A stretch of DNA of 35,949 nucleotides from an uncultured Bacilli bacterium (GCA_934101115.1 CAKOPW010000013.1:1-35949), one strand, 5' to 3'; positions 1 to 8,882 are shown, counted from the stretch's first letter. Notes: a model not told the origin generated them from the sequence alone. Made by a program: numbers and translations.

Positions 1-114
1 GTTCCAGCACATGTAGAAATGATGGGATTTATTGGTATGGGTAATAATCCGATTGTTGGTGCTACTGTTAAAATGAGCGTTCAAGTGTATGAAGCATTAA
101 ATAAAAATGCATAA
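1..114 (+). CDS. 3' end of an unrecognised protein (partial)
   Basis: An open frame enters from the left edge and reads 37 codons to a TAA, ending in QVYEALNKNA. It is followed immediately by a hairpin terminator, so it is the true end of a gene. The visible tail holds a Gly/Met-rich stretch (MMGFIGMGNNPIVGATVKM) and then a short helix-like end. I do not recognise the family from this fragment, and the start lies outside the window. Confidence 0.6.
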   Translation, partial: VPAHVEMMGFIGMGNNPIVGATVKMSVQVYEALNKNA

Positions 115-118
115 AAAA

Positions 119-145
119 ATTTCCAGAATGTCTGGAATTTTTTTT
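119..145. terminator. Bidirectional intrinsic terminator
   Basis: Stem TTCCAGA / TCTGGAA with an ATG loop, flanked by an A run on the left and a T run on the right. It can end transcription of the partial gene at 1-114 and, read the other way, of the minus-strand regulator that stops at 144. Confidence 0.8.
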
Positions 146-344
146 ATTTTATAATTGTTATTAATTCTCCTGGTGTGCAATCTAAATAATTGCAAAATTC
201 TTCGATGTATTTAAAAGAAATGGAAGTGGTTTCTCCTCTAATAATTCGATTTATATTTCTAGATGTCATATTCATTTTTTGACATAACCAATATTTAGTT
301 TTACCATTTTTTTTCAATAATTCTTCAATATTTATTTTTATCAT
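144..344 (-). CDS. Small XRE-family (Cro/CI-type) DNA-binding regulator
   Basis: A 66-residue protein made almost entirely of a helix-turn-helix domain. The pattern LLKKNGKTKYWLCQKMNMTS, then NINRIIRGE and a final helix with LDCTPGELI is typical of the short single-domain XRE regulators of Firmicutes. I start it at the ATG at 344 because AGGTG sits six bases upstream; a GTG nine bases further up would overlap that ribosome site. It is divergent from the secreted protein at 443, and the shared gap holds repeats that could be its operator. Whether it represses itself, the neighbour or both is inference. Confidence 0.8.
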   Translation of the reverse strand: MIKINIEELLKKNGKTKYWLCQKMNMTSRNINRIIRGETTSISFKYIEEFCNYLDCTPGELITIIK

Positions 345-367
345 AAAATTCACCTACAATTATTTTA

Positions 368-397
368 GTAAATAAGTGTTTTGTAAATAAGACACTT
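368..397. promoter_or_regulatory. Candidate operator with direct and inverted repeats
   Basis: GTAAATAAG occurs at 368-376 and again at 383-391. An inverted pair AAGTGT (374-379) / ACACTT (392-397) overlaps them. The block lies between the divergent starts of the XRE gene and the secreted protein, next to the -35 at 396. Confidence 0.35.
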
Positions 398-424
398 GCA
401 TTACCCATATATTTTGACTATACT
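396..424 (+). promoter_or_regulatory. Sigma-A-type promoter of the secreted protein gene
   Basis: TTGCAT at 396-401, a 17-base spacer, and TATACT at 419-424. A GAGGTGA ribosome site follows at about 432-438 and the ATG at 443. Confidence 0.6.
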
Positions 425-442
425 TATGATAGAGGTGAACAT

Positions 443-2365
443 ATGAAACGCAAAATGATACTGATATTAATCTTATTTATGGTAGTTGGATATGCATCTG
501 TTTCAACATCTACTACTATTTTTAGTTTGGCAACATTAGAATATAATGATACAGATTTTAATATTTTTATATCAAAAATTATTGATAGTAATAAGGATAT
601 TTCATCAATTTCTTTAAGTTCTGATTTAAAAAGTTTTACATTAAATTCTAAAGGAGATTATCAATTTGTTATAAAAAATAGAAGTACGGAGTATGATGCC
701 GTTTATTATATATCATGTGATGGTGATGCAATAGTTAATCAGGAAAATGAAACTATACTAGCTGGTAGCATTGAAAGTGGAGAAGTGATTTATGATGGCA
801 ATGAAAAGATTATTTGTAGCTTAAATGTTATACCAACAGAAAGAGTCAGTAAAGTCATATCTTCTTTTACCCATTTAGTCATTTTTGATTATAATGGTGG
901 ATATGGTAATACAAAGAGTATGTACGTAATGGAAAATGAAACATTTGGGCCATTACCGGCTGCAACTCTTGAAAATCATGTATTTGATGGATGGTATTAT
1001 GAAAATGAAAAAATAACTGAATCATCATTAGTTAGACAAACTAATGACTTAACTTTAACTGCTAAGTGGAAAGAAATAGAAATTCCTAAGTTGCTTGGAT
1101 CAAGTGATGAGTATGTAACAGCAAAAACAATAAGTGTTAGTAATCCTAGTAATAATAAGTATGAATATTTTTATACTAAAGAAAAAATTGTTCCTGATAA
1201 TGACACAGTTGCTTTAGGAGTTGGATCATCGGTTACAATAAATCAAAGTGGTAATTATCTTGTTTATTTTAGAAAAATAGAGAATGGTGTTGAAGGATGT
1301 TGGAGTGAACCTGCGATTGCAAAAGTTGATGCTGATTTTAGCATAAGGATAAATGAAATAACAAGTAAAGCCAAGGATTACTACTTAAATAATTCTATAA
1401 CAAGTTTAGTAACGATAAATACGAGTACTTTAGGTGTTACTAATGGTATATCGGGAAATGTTTATATAAAAGCAAATGGTAAAGTTGCATTTCAAGGAAT
1501 AAATGAAAATAAATGTCTAGTTAAAAGATTTCATTATGATTATTCTGAATATTTTAATAATTCGGATGTTTGTAATTATGATATTTACAAAAATTTGATA
1601 AAAAATGGATATGGTGAATATGGTGATAACACTAACTTTTCTGGTTTTACTTATAATGCTGAAAATAATGAATTTTTCTATGTTGCAAATACAAAATATC
1701 CAAAACTTGTATCAGATGAATACATTGATATAGATAGAAATAAGAAATATAATGGTAGTTATGATGTTAAGGTTTCAAAAAATGTGGTAGCTTCATATAC
1801 TGGGTATGCCAGTTACGATTATGATAAGAATTGGATATCTCAAAATGAAGTTAATGTGTATTCTAATACAGTTACAACTTTGGCTAAGGATTTAAATCCC
1901 GGAGATACTGAAATTTATTTTTCTGATTTATCAAATTGGCGTGATGATACAAACCAATGGTATCAACGTGGAATTATTTTTTGGGGATACAAAGATGGGT
2001 CTGGATATATTTGGCCTGCAAATACATATTCTAGGAATACATATTATGGAAAAAATGGAAAAGAGTTATTTGAAAATGAAGAAATTGATAAGGTAAACAA
2101 CAAGATTACTTTGCTTAATCCTTGGACTGGACCGACTTATCAGGCCGGGGCTGAAGTAAGTCAAAAATCAGGAAACTGGGGATATAGTTACGTTGTTTCA
2201 AACTCTAATCTTACTACTGAATATAAAACAGCAAAATATCATTCTCCTTTTAGAGCTGGAACTAAGTATTTTCAATTAGTTTTTCTTCCAAATCATGATA
2301 GCTCCTCTAGGGACGAAGGCAGTATATTATATATAAAAAATGCTGTTTTGGAAGAAGTTGACTAA
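443..2365 (+). CDS. Secreted surface protein with one InlB B-type (Flg_new) repeat
   Basis: 640 residues. The N-terminus has two basic residues and a hydrophobic stretch (ILILILFMVVGYA), a signal peptide or N-terminal anchor. The VGYASVSTSTTIF stretch after it resembles the start of TasA/CalY-like exported proteins of Firmicutes; this is a resemblance only. Residues about 145-210 form one Listeria-Bacteroides (InlB B) repeat: VIFDYNGGYGNT, then VFDGWYYENEKI, ending LTLTAKW. The C-terminal half is rich in Tyr, Asn and Trp, looks beta-rich and matches nothing I can name. No LPXTG motif or C-terminal anchor is seen. It probably acts at the cell surface in adhesion or matrix. It stands alone, with its own promoter and a following terminator, opposite an XRE regulator. 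Confidence 0.75.
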   Translation: MKRKMILILILFMVVGYASVSTSTTIFSLATLEYNDTDFNIFISKIIDSNKDISSISLSSDLKSFTLNSKGDYQFVIKNRSTEYDAVYYISCDGDAIVNQENETILAGSIESGEVIYDGNEKIICSLNVIPTERVSKVISSFTHLVIFDYNGGYGNTKSMYVMENETFGPLPAATLENHVFDGWYYENEKITESSLVRQTNDLTLTAKWKEIEIPKLLGSSDEYVTAKTISVSNPSNNKYEYFYTKEKIVPDNDTVALGVGSSVTINQSGNYLVYFRKIENGVEGCWSEPAIAKVDADFSIRINEITSKAKDYYLNNSITSLVTINTSTLGVTNGISGNVYIKANGKVAFQGINENKCLVKRFHYDYSEYFNNSDVCNYDIYKNLIKNGYGEYGDNTNFSGFTYNAENNEFFYVANTKYPKLVSDEYIDIDRNKKYNGSYDVKVSKNVVASYTGYASYDYDKNWISQNEVNVYSNTVTTLAKDLNPGDTEIYFSDLSNWRDDTNQWYQRGIIFWGYKDGSGYIWPANTYSRNTYYGKNGKELFENEEIDKVNNKITLLNPWTGPTYQAGAEVSQKSGNWGYSYVVSNSNLTTEYKTAKYHSPFRAGTKYFQLVFLPNHDSSSRDEGSILYIKNAVLEEVD

Positions 2366-2379
2366 ATTTTTACATTATA

Positions 2380-2403
2380 AAACTAGAGGCAATTCTCTAG
2401 TTT
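2380..2403. terminator. Bidirectional terminator between convergent genes
   Basis: Stem AAACTAGAG / CTCTAGTTT with a GCAATT loop, between the secreted protein gene and the minus-strand ABC transporter gene that stops at 2402. Confidence 0.75.
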
Positions 2404-4111
2404 ATTTCTTTTGTAATTGTTGATAATATTTATTATGTTTCATTAGATATGTATGTGTTCCTTTTCCAACAAGTCTTCCATGATCTATTACAATTATTTC
2501 ATCAGCCATTTTCATCAATTCTGGCTTATGTGTTATCATTAACACAGTATGATCTTTTTTTAAATCTTTTAGAATATCCAATATTTGTTTTGAAGTATTC
2601 ATGTCCAATGATGATGTTACTTCGTCAAATAGAAGAACTTCTGACTTTGATAATAAAGTTCTTGCAAGAGCAATTAGTTGTTTTTGACCGGTAGAAATAT
2701 TTTCAGCATCACTATATAATTTAGTATTATATCCATCTTTTAAGCTCATTATATAATCGTGTACTCCAGCTCTTTTACAGGCTTCAATTTGATTCCCTTT
2801 ATTAGAATCAATAAGAGATAAGTTATCTTTTATACTCATATCAAATATAAATGGCTTTTGAGTTACAATAGCAACATTACTTGCATAAACTTCTTTGGAA
2901 TAATTATAAATACTTTCATTATCCAATAATATTTCTCCTTTATTGGCTTTATATAATCTTAGAAGTAATCTAAATATAGTTGATTTACCAGATCCACTTT
3001 TTCCTACAATGGCTGTAAATGATCTAGGTGGAATTTTAAAACTGACATTTTTCATAGTCTGTTGTTTTTCATAAGTAAATGAGACATTTTTAAATTCTAT
3101 TTCTCCATTTATATCGTCTGTATTATTATTTCCAAAAGATATCATATTTTTAGTTTTATAATTTAAAACGTTATATGTACGATCAACACGTGTTGAATTG
3201 GCCGATATATCATCTAAACAGTTATAAAATTTATCAAACTTTTCTTCAATGTTTTCGTAGTATCCAATTACTAAAATCAAAGTTGCAACATCATATTTTC
3301 CGTTTAATATTAAGTATATAAGTATTAAATAAATCAATATTTTTCCATATCCTAATATACTTGGAATTAAAACATATACGTTATCTTCATATTTTCTTCT
3401 AGTAAAATAACTTTTTTTCCATTTCTTTTTATAATCACTCAAGTATTCTTTAATATCTTCTTTCATATTAAATGATTTTATTTCTTTATTTCCATCTAAT
3501 ACTTGCCCCATAAGTCCGGATATATTGTCTTCATGCTTTCTTTGATGACTTAAATGATGATCTCTTTTTATCATATTTTTGTTTAATGCGTATAAAGATA
3601 TTAAGTTTAGCACAAGTGTTGAAATTCCTATAAAAATATTTACTCTTGCAATAATGAATAAAGCAAATAAAATGGTTATAAATTCTGTAATTGCATCAAA
3701 TAATTGATCAGGTATTTGCATAACTTCTCCAACATCTTTGAAAGAAGTATTTATTATATATGGAACAGATATAGTTTTAGTAAAGTTTTCATCATACGTT
3801 GTAACTTTATTCATTATCAATTCCTGTAATTTATTATGAGTGTATATTGAGTTATTCATATAAGAGACATAGTTATAATGATGACATAAACAGTAAAATA
3901 AACCACTTCCTAAATAACCTAGGACAAAAACACCAGCCATTTTATAATCGGCATTGGTTGCATATTCAACTATTTTAGCCGTAGAATAAGGAATTAATAA
4001 AAAGGATGCACTTCTTAGAAAAGCAGAAATAAATAGATGAATTAAACATTTTTTACTATTTGCACCTAATGAAAAATATTTTTTAACAATCAAGTAATAT
4101 TTTTTAATCAT
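2402..4111 (-). CDS. ABC half-transporter, catalytic half of a heterodimeric exporter
   Basis: 569 residues: an N-terminal membrane domain of about six helices fused to an ATP-binding domain, the type IV (MsbA-like) exporter layout. Walker A (GKSGSGKST), Q-loop (VTQKPF), Walker B with catalytic glutamate (VLLFDEVTSSLD) and H-loop histidine (MITHKPELM) are intact. The signature, normally LSGGQ, is altered to ISTGQ. The upstream partner (4104-5846) has the reverse defects, so the pair should make one working and one degenerate site, as in TM287/288 or BmrCD. I start at the ATG at 4111, which overlaps the partner stop (ATGATTAA) and has GGAG upstream. That overlap suggests coupled translation. 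The substrate is unknown. Confidence 0.88.
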   Translation of the reverse strand: MIKKYYLIVKKYFSLGANSKKCLIHLFISAFLRSASFLLIPYSTAKIVEYATNADYKMAGVFVLGYLGSGLFYCLCHHYNYVSYMNNSIYTHNKLQELIMNKVTTYDENFTKTISVPYIINTSFKDVGEVMQIPDQLFDAITEFITILFALFIIARVNIFIGISTLVLNLISLYALNKNMIKRDHHLSHQRKHEDNISGLMGQVLDGNKEIKSFNMKEDIKEYLSDYKKKWKKSYFTRRKYEDNVYVLIPSILGYGKILIYLILIYLILNGKYDVATLILVIGYYENIEEKFDKFYNCLDDISANSTRVDRTYNVLNYKTKNMISFGNNNTDDINGEIEFKNVSFTYEKQQTMKNVSFKIPPRSFTAIVGKSGSGKSTIFRLLLRLYKANKGEILLDNESIYNYSKEVYASNVAIVTQKPFIFDMSIKDNLSLIDSNKGNQIEACKRAGVHDYIMSLKDGYNTKLYSDAENISTGQKQLIALARTLLSKSEVLLFDEVTSSLDMNTSKQILDILKDLKKDHTVLMITHKPELMKMADEIIVIDHGRLVGKGTHTYLMKHNKYYQQLQKK

Positions 4112-5846
4112 TATCAAACACTCCAATTCTACTTGGTGATTTCATTGATTGTAACATTTTATAGATTTCATTTCTTTCAATCAATTCTTTATGTGTACCA
4201 ATATCAACTATTTTACCTTTGTCTAAAACAACAATTTTGTCAGCTATTTTCATTAAATCGGGCTTTTTTGTAATAATAATTATTGTTCTTTCCTTTTTTA
4301 AATTGTTTATTAATTTTGGGACTAATTTAGCTGTATCAGGATCTAAAGCAGTTGTTATATCATCTAAAAGTAAAATTTCAGCATCAGATAGAATCGTTCT
4401 AGCAATAGAAATCATTTGTTTTTGTCCACCAGAAATATTACTTCCATTTTCTCTTAATTTGGTGTTATATCCATTTGGTAAACTTTCAATGAAATCATGA
4501 ATTCCTGCTTTTTTACAAGCTTCAATTTGATTTTCAATATTAGTATCAACAAAGTTTAAATTTTTTCTAATACTTGTATTGAATATAAATGGTTTTTGAT
4601 TAACCACAGAAACATTATGGGAATAAACTTCCTTAGAAAAATCATATATATTTATATTATCAATTTTAATATTTCCTTTTGTTGGTTTGTATAATCTTAA
4701 AAGCAAGTTAAAAATCATAGTTTTACCAGCTCCGGAAAATCCAACAATTGCAATAACTTCATTATGATTAATTTTTAAGTTTATATTATGTAGTATCTCT
4801 TTATCTTTTATTTTTAAAGAAACATTTTTAAATTCAACCATTCCGTATATATCATCTTTAGCATTGTCACCAAATTGAATATCGTTTGAATTATAACTTA
4901 ATATATCATTAATTCGATTAACAGATGTATTGGTTTCTCTTATAGTAGCAGTACATTCAATTAAATAATTAATATAAGCTACTAAATTTTCGTGATAAGA
5001 AATAATAAGAACAAGAGTACTAATGTTAATATTTCCTAAATACATTAAAAGAAGTAAAGTTAAATATAAAATAAATCTAAATGTATAAGTTATTACTTTT
5101 ACATCATTATCTCTTAATGTGTAATATATTCTTTTTTTAGTATAATCTTTTGTAAATTTATTTTGAATAATATTTAATTTATTTTTTAATTTTGGTAGCA
5201 TGTTAAAAGTTTTTATTTCTTGTAGGCCAGAGACAATTTGCATAAGTAAATAACTATATCGATCATCTTGAACAACTACTTTATTATGATAATAGTTAAT
5301 TTTTTTATCAAAATTATTTCTTGATTTTATATAAATAATTGAAAAAGTTATTAAAATTATTGAGGCGTATATATTGTAGAAGAAAACTATAATTAGTATA
5401 GTTATTATTTGAAGTAATCCTAAAATTAATTCAGATATTTGATCATTCATATCTCCTATACTCGTAATATCCGAGTTAATTGAGTTCATAAGTCTTCCTT
5501 TACTTATAACTCTTGAAAAATTATTATCAACTGATATTAACTTGTTTAGTACTTTTTCAGTTAGATTCTCATAACAATAACTTAAATTATAACTGTATAT
5601 TTTATAGTTAGCATATAAAGATATATTATATAAAGTGTATGTAATAAAAAAAGCAAGTAATGCAAAATATGATGCTTGTGAATCTCCAATAGTTAAATAT
5701 TTAATTATAAGAGAAGCAATAAATGGTAACAAAATAGAAAAAACTTTGTAAAAAAAAGTTGTTAAAAAATTTATAACTAAATATGAAGTTTTCAATTCTG
5801 CTAATTTTAAATAATCTTTAATAAAATAATAATATTCTCTTATCAT
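4104..5846 (-). CDS. ABC half-transporter, degenerate half of a heterodimeric exporter
   Basis: 580 residues with the same membrane-domain plus ATPase layout as the downstream gene. Walker A (GFSGAGKT) and the signature (ISGGQKQ) are intact. The residue after Walker B is Asp instead of Glu (ILLLDDITTALD), and the H-loop histidine is Lys (IITKKPDLM). Its own site should hydrolyse ATP poorly, while its intact signature completes the catalytic site of the partner. The start ATG at 5846 has AAGGAG seven bases upstream. It is first in a two-gene operon and overlaps the second gene by eight bases. The cargo is unknown; lipid, peptide or drug export would all fit. Confidence 0.88.
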   Translation of the reverse strand: MIREYYYFIKDYLKLAELKTSYLVINFLTTFFYKVFSILLPFIASLIIKYLTIGDSQASYFALLAFFITYTLYNISLYANYKIYSYNLSYCYENLTEKVLNKLISVDNNFSRVISKGRLMNSINSDITSIGDMNDQISELILGLLQIITILIIVFFYNIYASIILITFSIIYIKSRNNFDKKINYYHNKVVVQDDRYSYLLMQIVSGLQEIKTFNMLPKLKNKLNIIQNKFTKDYTKKRIYYTLRDNDVKVITYTFRFILYLTLLLLMYLGNINISTLVLIISYHENLVAYINYLIECTATIRETNTSVNRINDILSYNSNDIQFGDNAKDDIYGMVEFKNVSLKIKDKEILHNINLKINHNEVIAIVGFSGAGKTMIFNLLLRLYKPTKGNIKIDNINIYDFSKEVYSHNVSVVNQKPFIFNTSIRKNLNFVDTNIENQIEACKKAGIHDFIESLPNGYNTKLRENGSNISGGQKQMISIARTILSDAEILLLDDITTALDPDTAKLVPKLINNLKKERTIIIITKKPDLMKIADKIVVLDKGKIVDIGTHKELIERNEIYKMLQSMKSPSRIGVFDND

Positions 5847-6115
5847 AAGCTATTCTCCTTATATTATTTTATCATATAAATATTTTTTCGACATTATTTT
5901 TATTTAAAGAAAAATGCTTATTGATCGGTAAAGATATTAGTAGGAGGTATAGTGAAGGTGAGATGTTTTTAATAAAAATGTAAAAATTATAAAAAATTGC
6001 TGATTATTTAAAAAAAAAGTTACATAAAAGATTAATATTATTGCAAAAAAACAAAAAAAATGTTTTTTTTGATAAAAATATTATATACTATTAGTAGAAA
6101 AAGGAGAAATGACTT
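5847..6115. other. Divergent AT-rich intergenic region
   Basis: 269 bases between the minus-strand ABC operon and the plus-strand ATPase gene. It contains TATGAT and AAGGAG for the minus gene and long A and T runs. A ribosome-site-like GGAGGT near 5942 leads only into a very short frame that stops at once. No RNA gene or repeat family is recognisable. Confidence 0.4.
6084..6106 (+). promoter_or_regulatory. -10 element and ribosome site of the AAA ATPase gene
   Basis: TATACT at 6084-6089 and AAGGAG at 6101-6106 precede the ATG at 6116. The -10 overlaps a small inverted repeat, TACTA / TAGTA at 6086-6096. No good -35 is visible. Confidence 0.4.
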
Positions 6116-7252
6116 ATGAAATTACTGAGAATAGTAGCTGATAATTTTAAGCTATGTGAGAAAAATTTTGAGATTTCTTTTATTCCAACGGGAAACAAGA
6201 CTTCTGAAGATAAAGAGTTTGAATTACAAGAAATTGCTGAAGATCTATTTGCTTTTAATACATTAGGTATAATTGGAAAAAATGCTTCAGGAAAAACTAC
6301 TTCAGTTGAATTATTGTCCGTAGTGTATGATATATTATCTAATTTTAGAATTAATAGTTCTAAAAATACATTTAAATTTATTTATAATACAGTAAGTTTA
6401 GATATAACATTTTTTCATGATGGCGTAGTTTATAGATATACAACTGATTTAATAAAGAATATTAATTCAGTTGATAGTACATCAGTGTTTTTTAAGAATG
6501 AAAAGCTATATAAAAGAGTATATAAAAAAGCTCATGCAAGAAATATATTTGAATATGATAAATTTGATGAAATTACTTTTGATATAAAATTACCTGATGA
6601 TACATCTATGATATATTCTTTATTAAATGATATAACTTTGCGTGGTATATATTGCCCAAGTGATGATTTTATGTATAGAAATTATGCTAATGCATTCAAT
6701 GTATATAAACTTTTAGATAATAATCTTTTAGTAATAACATCCTTATTAAAAATGTTTGACGAACATCTAAATAACATAGAAATGATTAATGAGAATAAGT
6801 ATAGAATAGTTTATATGAATGGATCTACAAAAGAAGTATCAAATGCTGAATTGTATGAAATTTTATCAAGTGGTACTACAAAAGGGTTTGGTTTGTTTAC
6901 TTTTGTGGTGTATTCATTAAGGACAGGGGCAGATTTAATTATTGATGAGATTGAAAATCATTTTCATAAAACTTTAGTTGAAAATTTAGTAAATCTGTAT
7001 AAGGATAAATCTGTTAATAAGAAAAATGCTACATTAATTTTTACTACACATTATTGTGAAATTCTTGATTTATTTGGGCGAAGCGATAATATTTACATAT
7101 GTAAGTATGATGATGCAATTAAATTAGAAAACATGCATGAAAATTACAAATTTAGAACAGAGCTATTAAAAAGTAATAAGTTTTATAATAATGAATTTAA
7201 TACAAATGTTAGTTATGATGCTTTGATGAACTTCAAAAAAGAACTAATGTAA
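6116..7252 (+). CDS. AAA ATPase of the AbiL/OLD-like class, probable defence component
   Basis: 378 residues. Walker A is GKNASGKTT at 54-62. A signature-like LSSGTTKGFG lies near 248, Walker B with glutamate (LIIDEIENHF) near 275, and a terminal TTHYCEI switch near 308. This SMC/ABC-like ATPase layout with a long insert is seen in AAA_15/AAA_21 proteins of phage-defence pairs such as AbiL and PARIS. The downstream gene starts at the stop of this one (TAATG), so the two are translationally coupled and likely work as one module. By analogy, the ATPase would sense or hold back an effector encoded by the second gene. The family level is clear; the defence role is inferred from architecture and pairing. 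Confidence 0.75.
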   Translation: MKLLRIVADNFKLCEKNFEISFIPTGNKTSEDKEFELQEIAEDLFAFNTLGIIGKNASGKTTSVELLSVVYDILSNFRINSSKNTFKFIYNTVSLDITFFHDGVVYRYTTDLIKNINSVDSTSVFFKNEKLYKRVYKKAHARNIFEYDKFDEITFDIKLPDDTSMIYSLLNDITLRGIYCPSDDFMYRNYANAFNVYKLLDNNLLVITSLLKMFDEHLNNIEMINENKYRIVYMNGSTKEVSNAELYEILSSGTTKGFGLFTFVVYSLRTGADLIIDEIENHFHKTLVENLVNLYKDKSVNKKNATLIFTTHYCEILDLFGRSDNIYICKYDDAIKLENMHENYKFRTELLKSNKFYNNEFNTNVSYDALMNFKKELM

Positions 7253-7791
7253 TGAAAATTTTATTAATGTGTGAAGGAACAAATGAAGAAGTGATAATGA
7301 ATTTGTTATTAAAAGCTAATGCATTAAATTTTACAAGGGATGATTTAATAGGACGAAGACCATATCCAGTCAGGCAATTGAGTCATCCAATGATAAAAAC
7401 TGAATTAAAACATTATGGTAAGCCGGTAAAAGTATATAGAGTAGGTGATAAGCAAACTGATAAGCTTATTATTCCAAAGGATATAAATAATATTGTTTTT
7501 GATTCGGAAATATATAAATTTTGCACAAAACCGGAATTAGAAATGTTACTTATATTAAATGAAAGATTAGAAAGGGATTACGAAAAAGTTAAAAGTAACC
7601 AATCACCAAAAGAATTTGCTAAAAAGAATATAAAATATAATGGTAAGAAATATGATCAATCATCAGAATTTCTAGAAATGTATTATGGCGGCAATCGTGT
7701 AATATTTCTAATAGAAAGTATAAGAAAATATAAAAATTATAAAAAACAACATAGCAAAGATGAACTGTATTTAGCTGATTTATTAAAATAG
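7252..7791 (+). CDS. Small TOPRIM/RloB-like putative effector paired with the AAA ATPase
   Basis: 179 residues. It begins MKILLMCEGTNEE, which matches the first TOPRIM motif (hydrophobic strand, then EG and acidic residues). An acidic stretch, VFDSEIY, follows at mid-length, then TKPELEMLLIL and a basic tract rich in Lys (KVKSNQSPKEFAKK). This layout resembles RloB/AbiLii-type partners of AAA ATPases, which are thought to be nucleases. The assignment rests on the first motif and the partner gene, so it is tentative. The start overlaps the ATPase stop by one base, and a hairpin terminator closes the two-gene unit. Confidence 0.5.
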   Translation: MKILLMCEGTNEEVIMNLLLKANALNFTRDDLIGRRPYPVRQLSHPMIKTELKHYGKPVKVYRVGDKQTDKLIIPKDINNIVFDSEIYKFCTKPELEMLLILNERLERDYEKVKSNQSPKEFAKKNIKYNGKKYDQSSEFLEMYYGGNRVIFLIESIRKYKNYKKQHSKDELYLADLLK

Positions 7792-7793
7792 TA

Positions 7794-7820
7794 AACTGGG
7801 ATTTTTCCTGGTTTTTATTT
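7794..7820 (+). terminator. Terminator of the ATPase/effector pair
   Basis: AACTGGGA (7794-7801) pairs with TCCTGGTT (7806-7813) in RNA, including two G-U pairs, with a TTTT loop and a following TTTATTTG. Confidence 0.6.
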
Positions 7821-7883
7821 GTTCTTTTAAGATGCTCTGTAATAAATATTTTTTTCTTTAATAAAGTTATAGTGGTGATAAAA

Positions 7884-8882
7884 ATGAAAAGCGTTGTTAT
7901 TAATGCAAGTGGTGGAGGAAATGATTCTGGAGCAAAAGGCAATGGATTAGTTGAAAAAAATGTTTCTCTTGAAATATCAAAAAAAATTTATGATATATTA
8001 AAAAGTAGAGGAGTCGATACTTATTTACTAAGAAGTGGAGATACCACTATATCTTATGATGATAGAATAAAGGATTTAAAGAGTAAATATCCAAATAAGG
8101 ATAATGTTATTTTAATATCTAATACTTTAAATTCTGGTGGATCAAGTGGTATAGAAATTATTTATCCTTTAAGTAAAAAAGATACTTTGCCAAAACTTAT
8201 TAGTAACAAACTTGAAACTTTAAATGAAACTAAATATTATCAATATCGTTATTCTGTTGATACAACTAAAGATTATTTTTATTTAACTCGTGAAACACCT
8301 GGATATGAAACGGTTATTATTAGATATGGGTATGTTGATAATTCGAGTGATGCTAATATTATAAAAAACAATGTTGATCAGTTTGCAATAATGGTAGCAG
8401 ATGCTATTTTAGATTATATTGGTGCAACAGCTACATCTTTATATAAAGTAAAAAGTGGAGATACTTTATATTCTATTGCCAAAAAATATGGAACAACAGT
8501 TGATAAAATTAAAAAAGCCAACAACATTACAAGCAATACTTTACAAATAGGTATGTCTTTAATTATCCCAACTGAAGAAGAAAAGAATGAGGCAGAATCT
8601 CCAGTTTATTATAAAGTAAAAAGTGGGGATACTTTATATTCTATTGCTAAAAAGTATGGTATAAGTGTTGATAAACTAAAAAGTATCAACAATAAAACAA
8701 GTAATATGATAACTGTTGGGGAACTTTTGATAATCGATGAAGTTAATAAGATAACGGTTAGTAAAGGAGATACTTTATATTCTATTGCTAAAAAATATAA
8801 TACGACAGTAGATGAGTTAAAGAAGCTTAATAATTTAACAAGCAATACTTTATCAATTGGACAAACCTTAAAGATTCCTTAG
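7884..8882 (+). CDS. Triple-LysM protein with a degenerate Amidase_3 domain
   Basis: 332 residues. Residues 1-180 follow the fold pattern of zinc N-acetylmuramoyl-L-alanine amidases (Amidase_3), but key residues are gone. The DPGHGG box reads NASGGG, so the first zinc histidine is lost. The second histidine is Asn80 (LISNTLNSG), and the catalytic Glu of the VxVExGF box is Arg147 (VIIRYGYVDN). Only Glu24 remains. Three LysM domains follow (about 187-230, 242-285, 288-332), each with SGDTLYSIAKKY or KGDTLYSIAKKY, and their DNA is nearly identical in places. No signal peptide is seen, as in mother-cell spore coat LysM proteins. It is probably a glycan-binding scaffold and not an enzyme. The ATG at 7884 is preceded by GGTGAT. 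Confidence 0.75.
   Translation: MKSVVINASGGGNDSGAKGNGLVEKNVSLEISKKIYDILKSRGVDTYLLRSGDTTISYDDRIKDLKSKYPNKDNVILISNTLNSGGSSGIEIIYPLSKKDTLPKLISNKLETLNETKYYQYRYSVDTTKDYFYLTRETPGYETVIIRYGYVDNSSDANIIKNNVDQFAIMVADAILDYIGATATSLYKVKSGDTLYSIAKKYGTTVDKIKKANNITSNTLQIGMSLIIPTEEEKNEAESPVYYKVKSGDTLYSIAKKYGISVDKLKSINNKTSNMITVGELLIIDEVNKITVSKGDTLYSIAKKYNTTVDELKKLNNLTSNTLSIGQTLKIP

Noticed and set aside
2449..2694. Plus-strand open frame of 81 codons inside the ABC transporter gene
   Set aside because: It is the complement of the conserved ATPase domain on the minus strand and has no ribosome site; a shadow frame.
5940..5985. Short ORF behind a GGAGGT in the divergent intergenic region
   Set aside because: The frames stop after six codons or fewer, and no conserved protein piece is recognisable.
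8442..8800. Near-identical DNA repeats read as a possible mobile or CRISPR-like repeat
   Set aside because: They are the repeated LysM coding segments (SGDTLYSIAKKY) within one gene, not spaced as CRISPR and not outside coding sequence.
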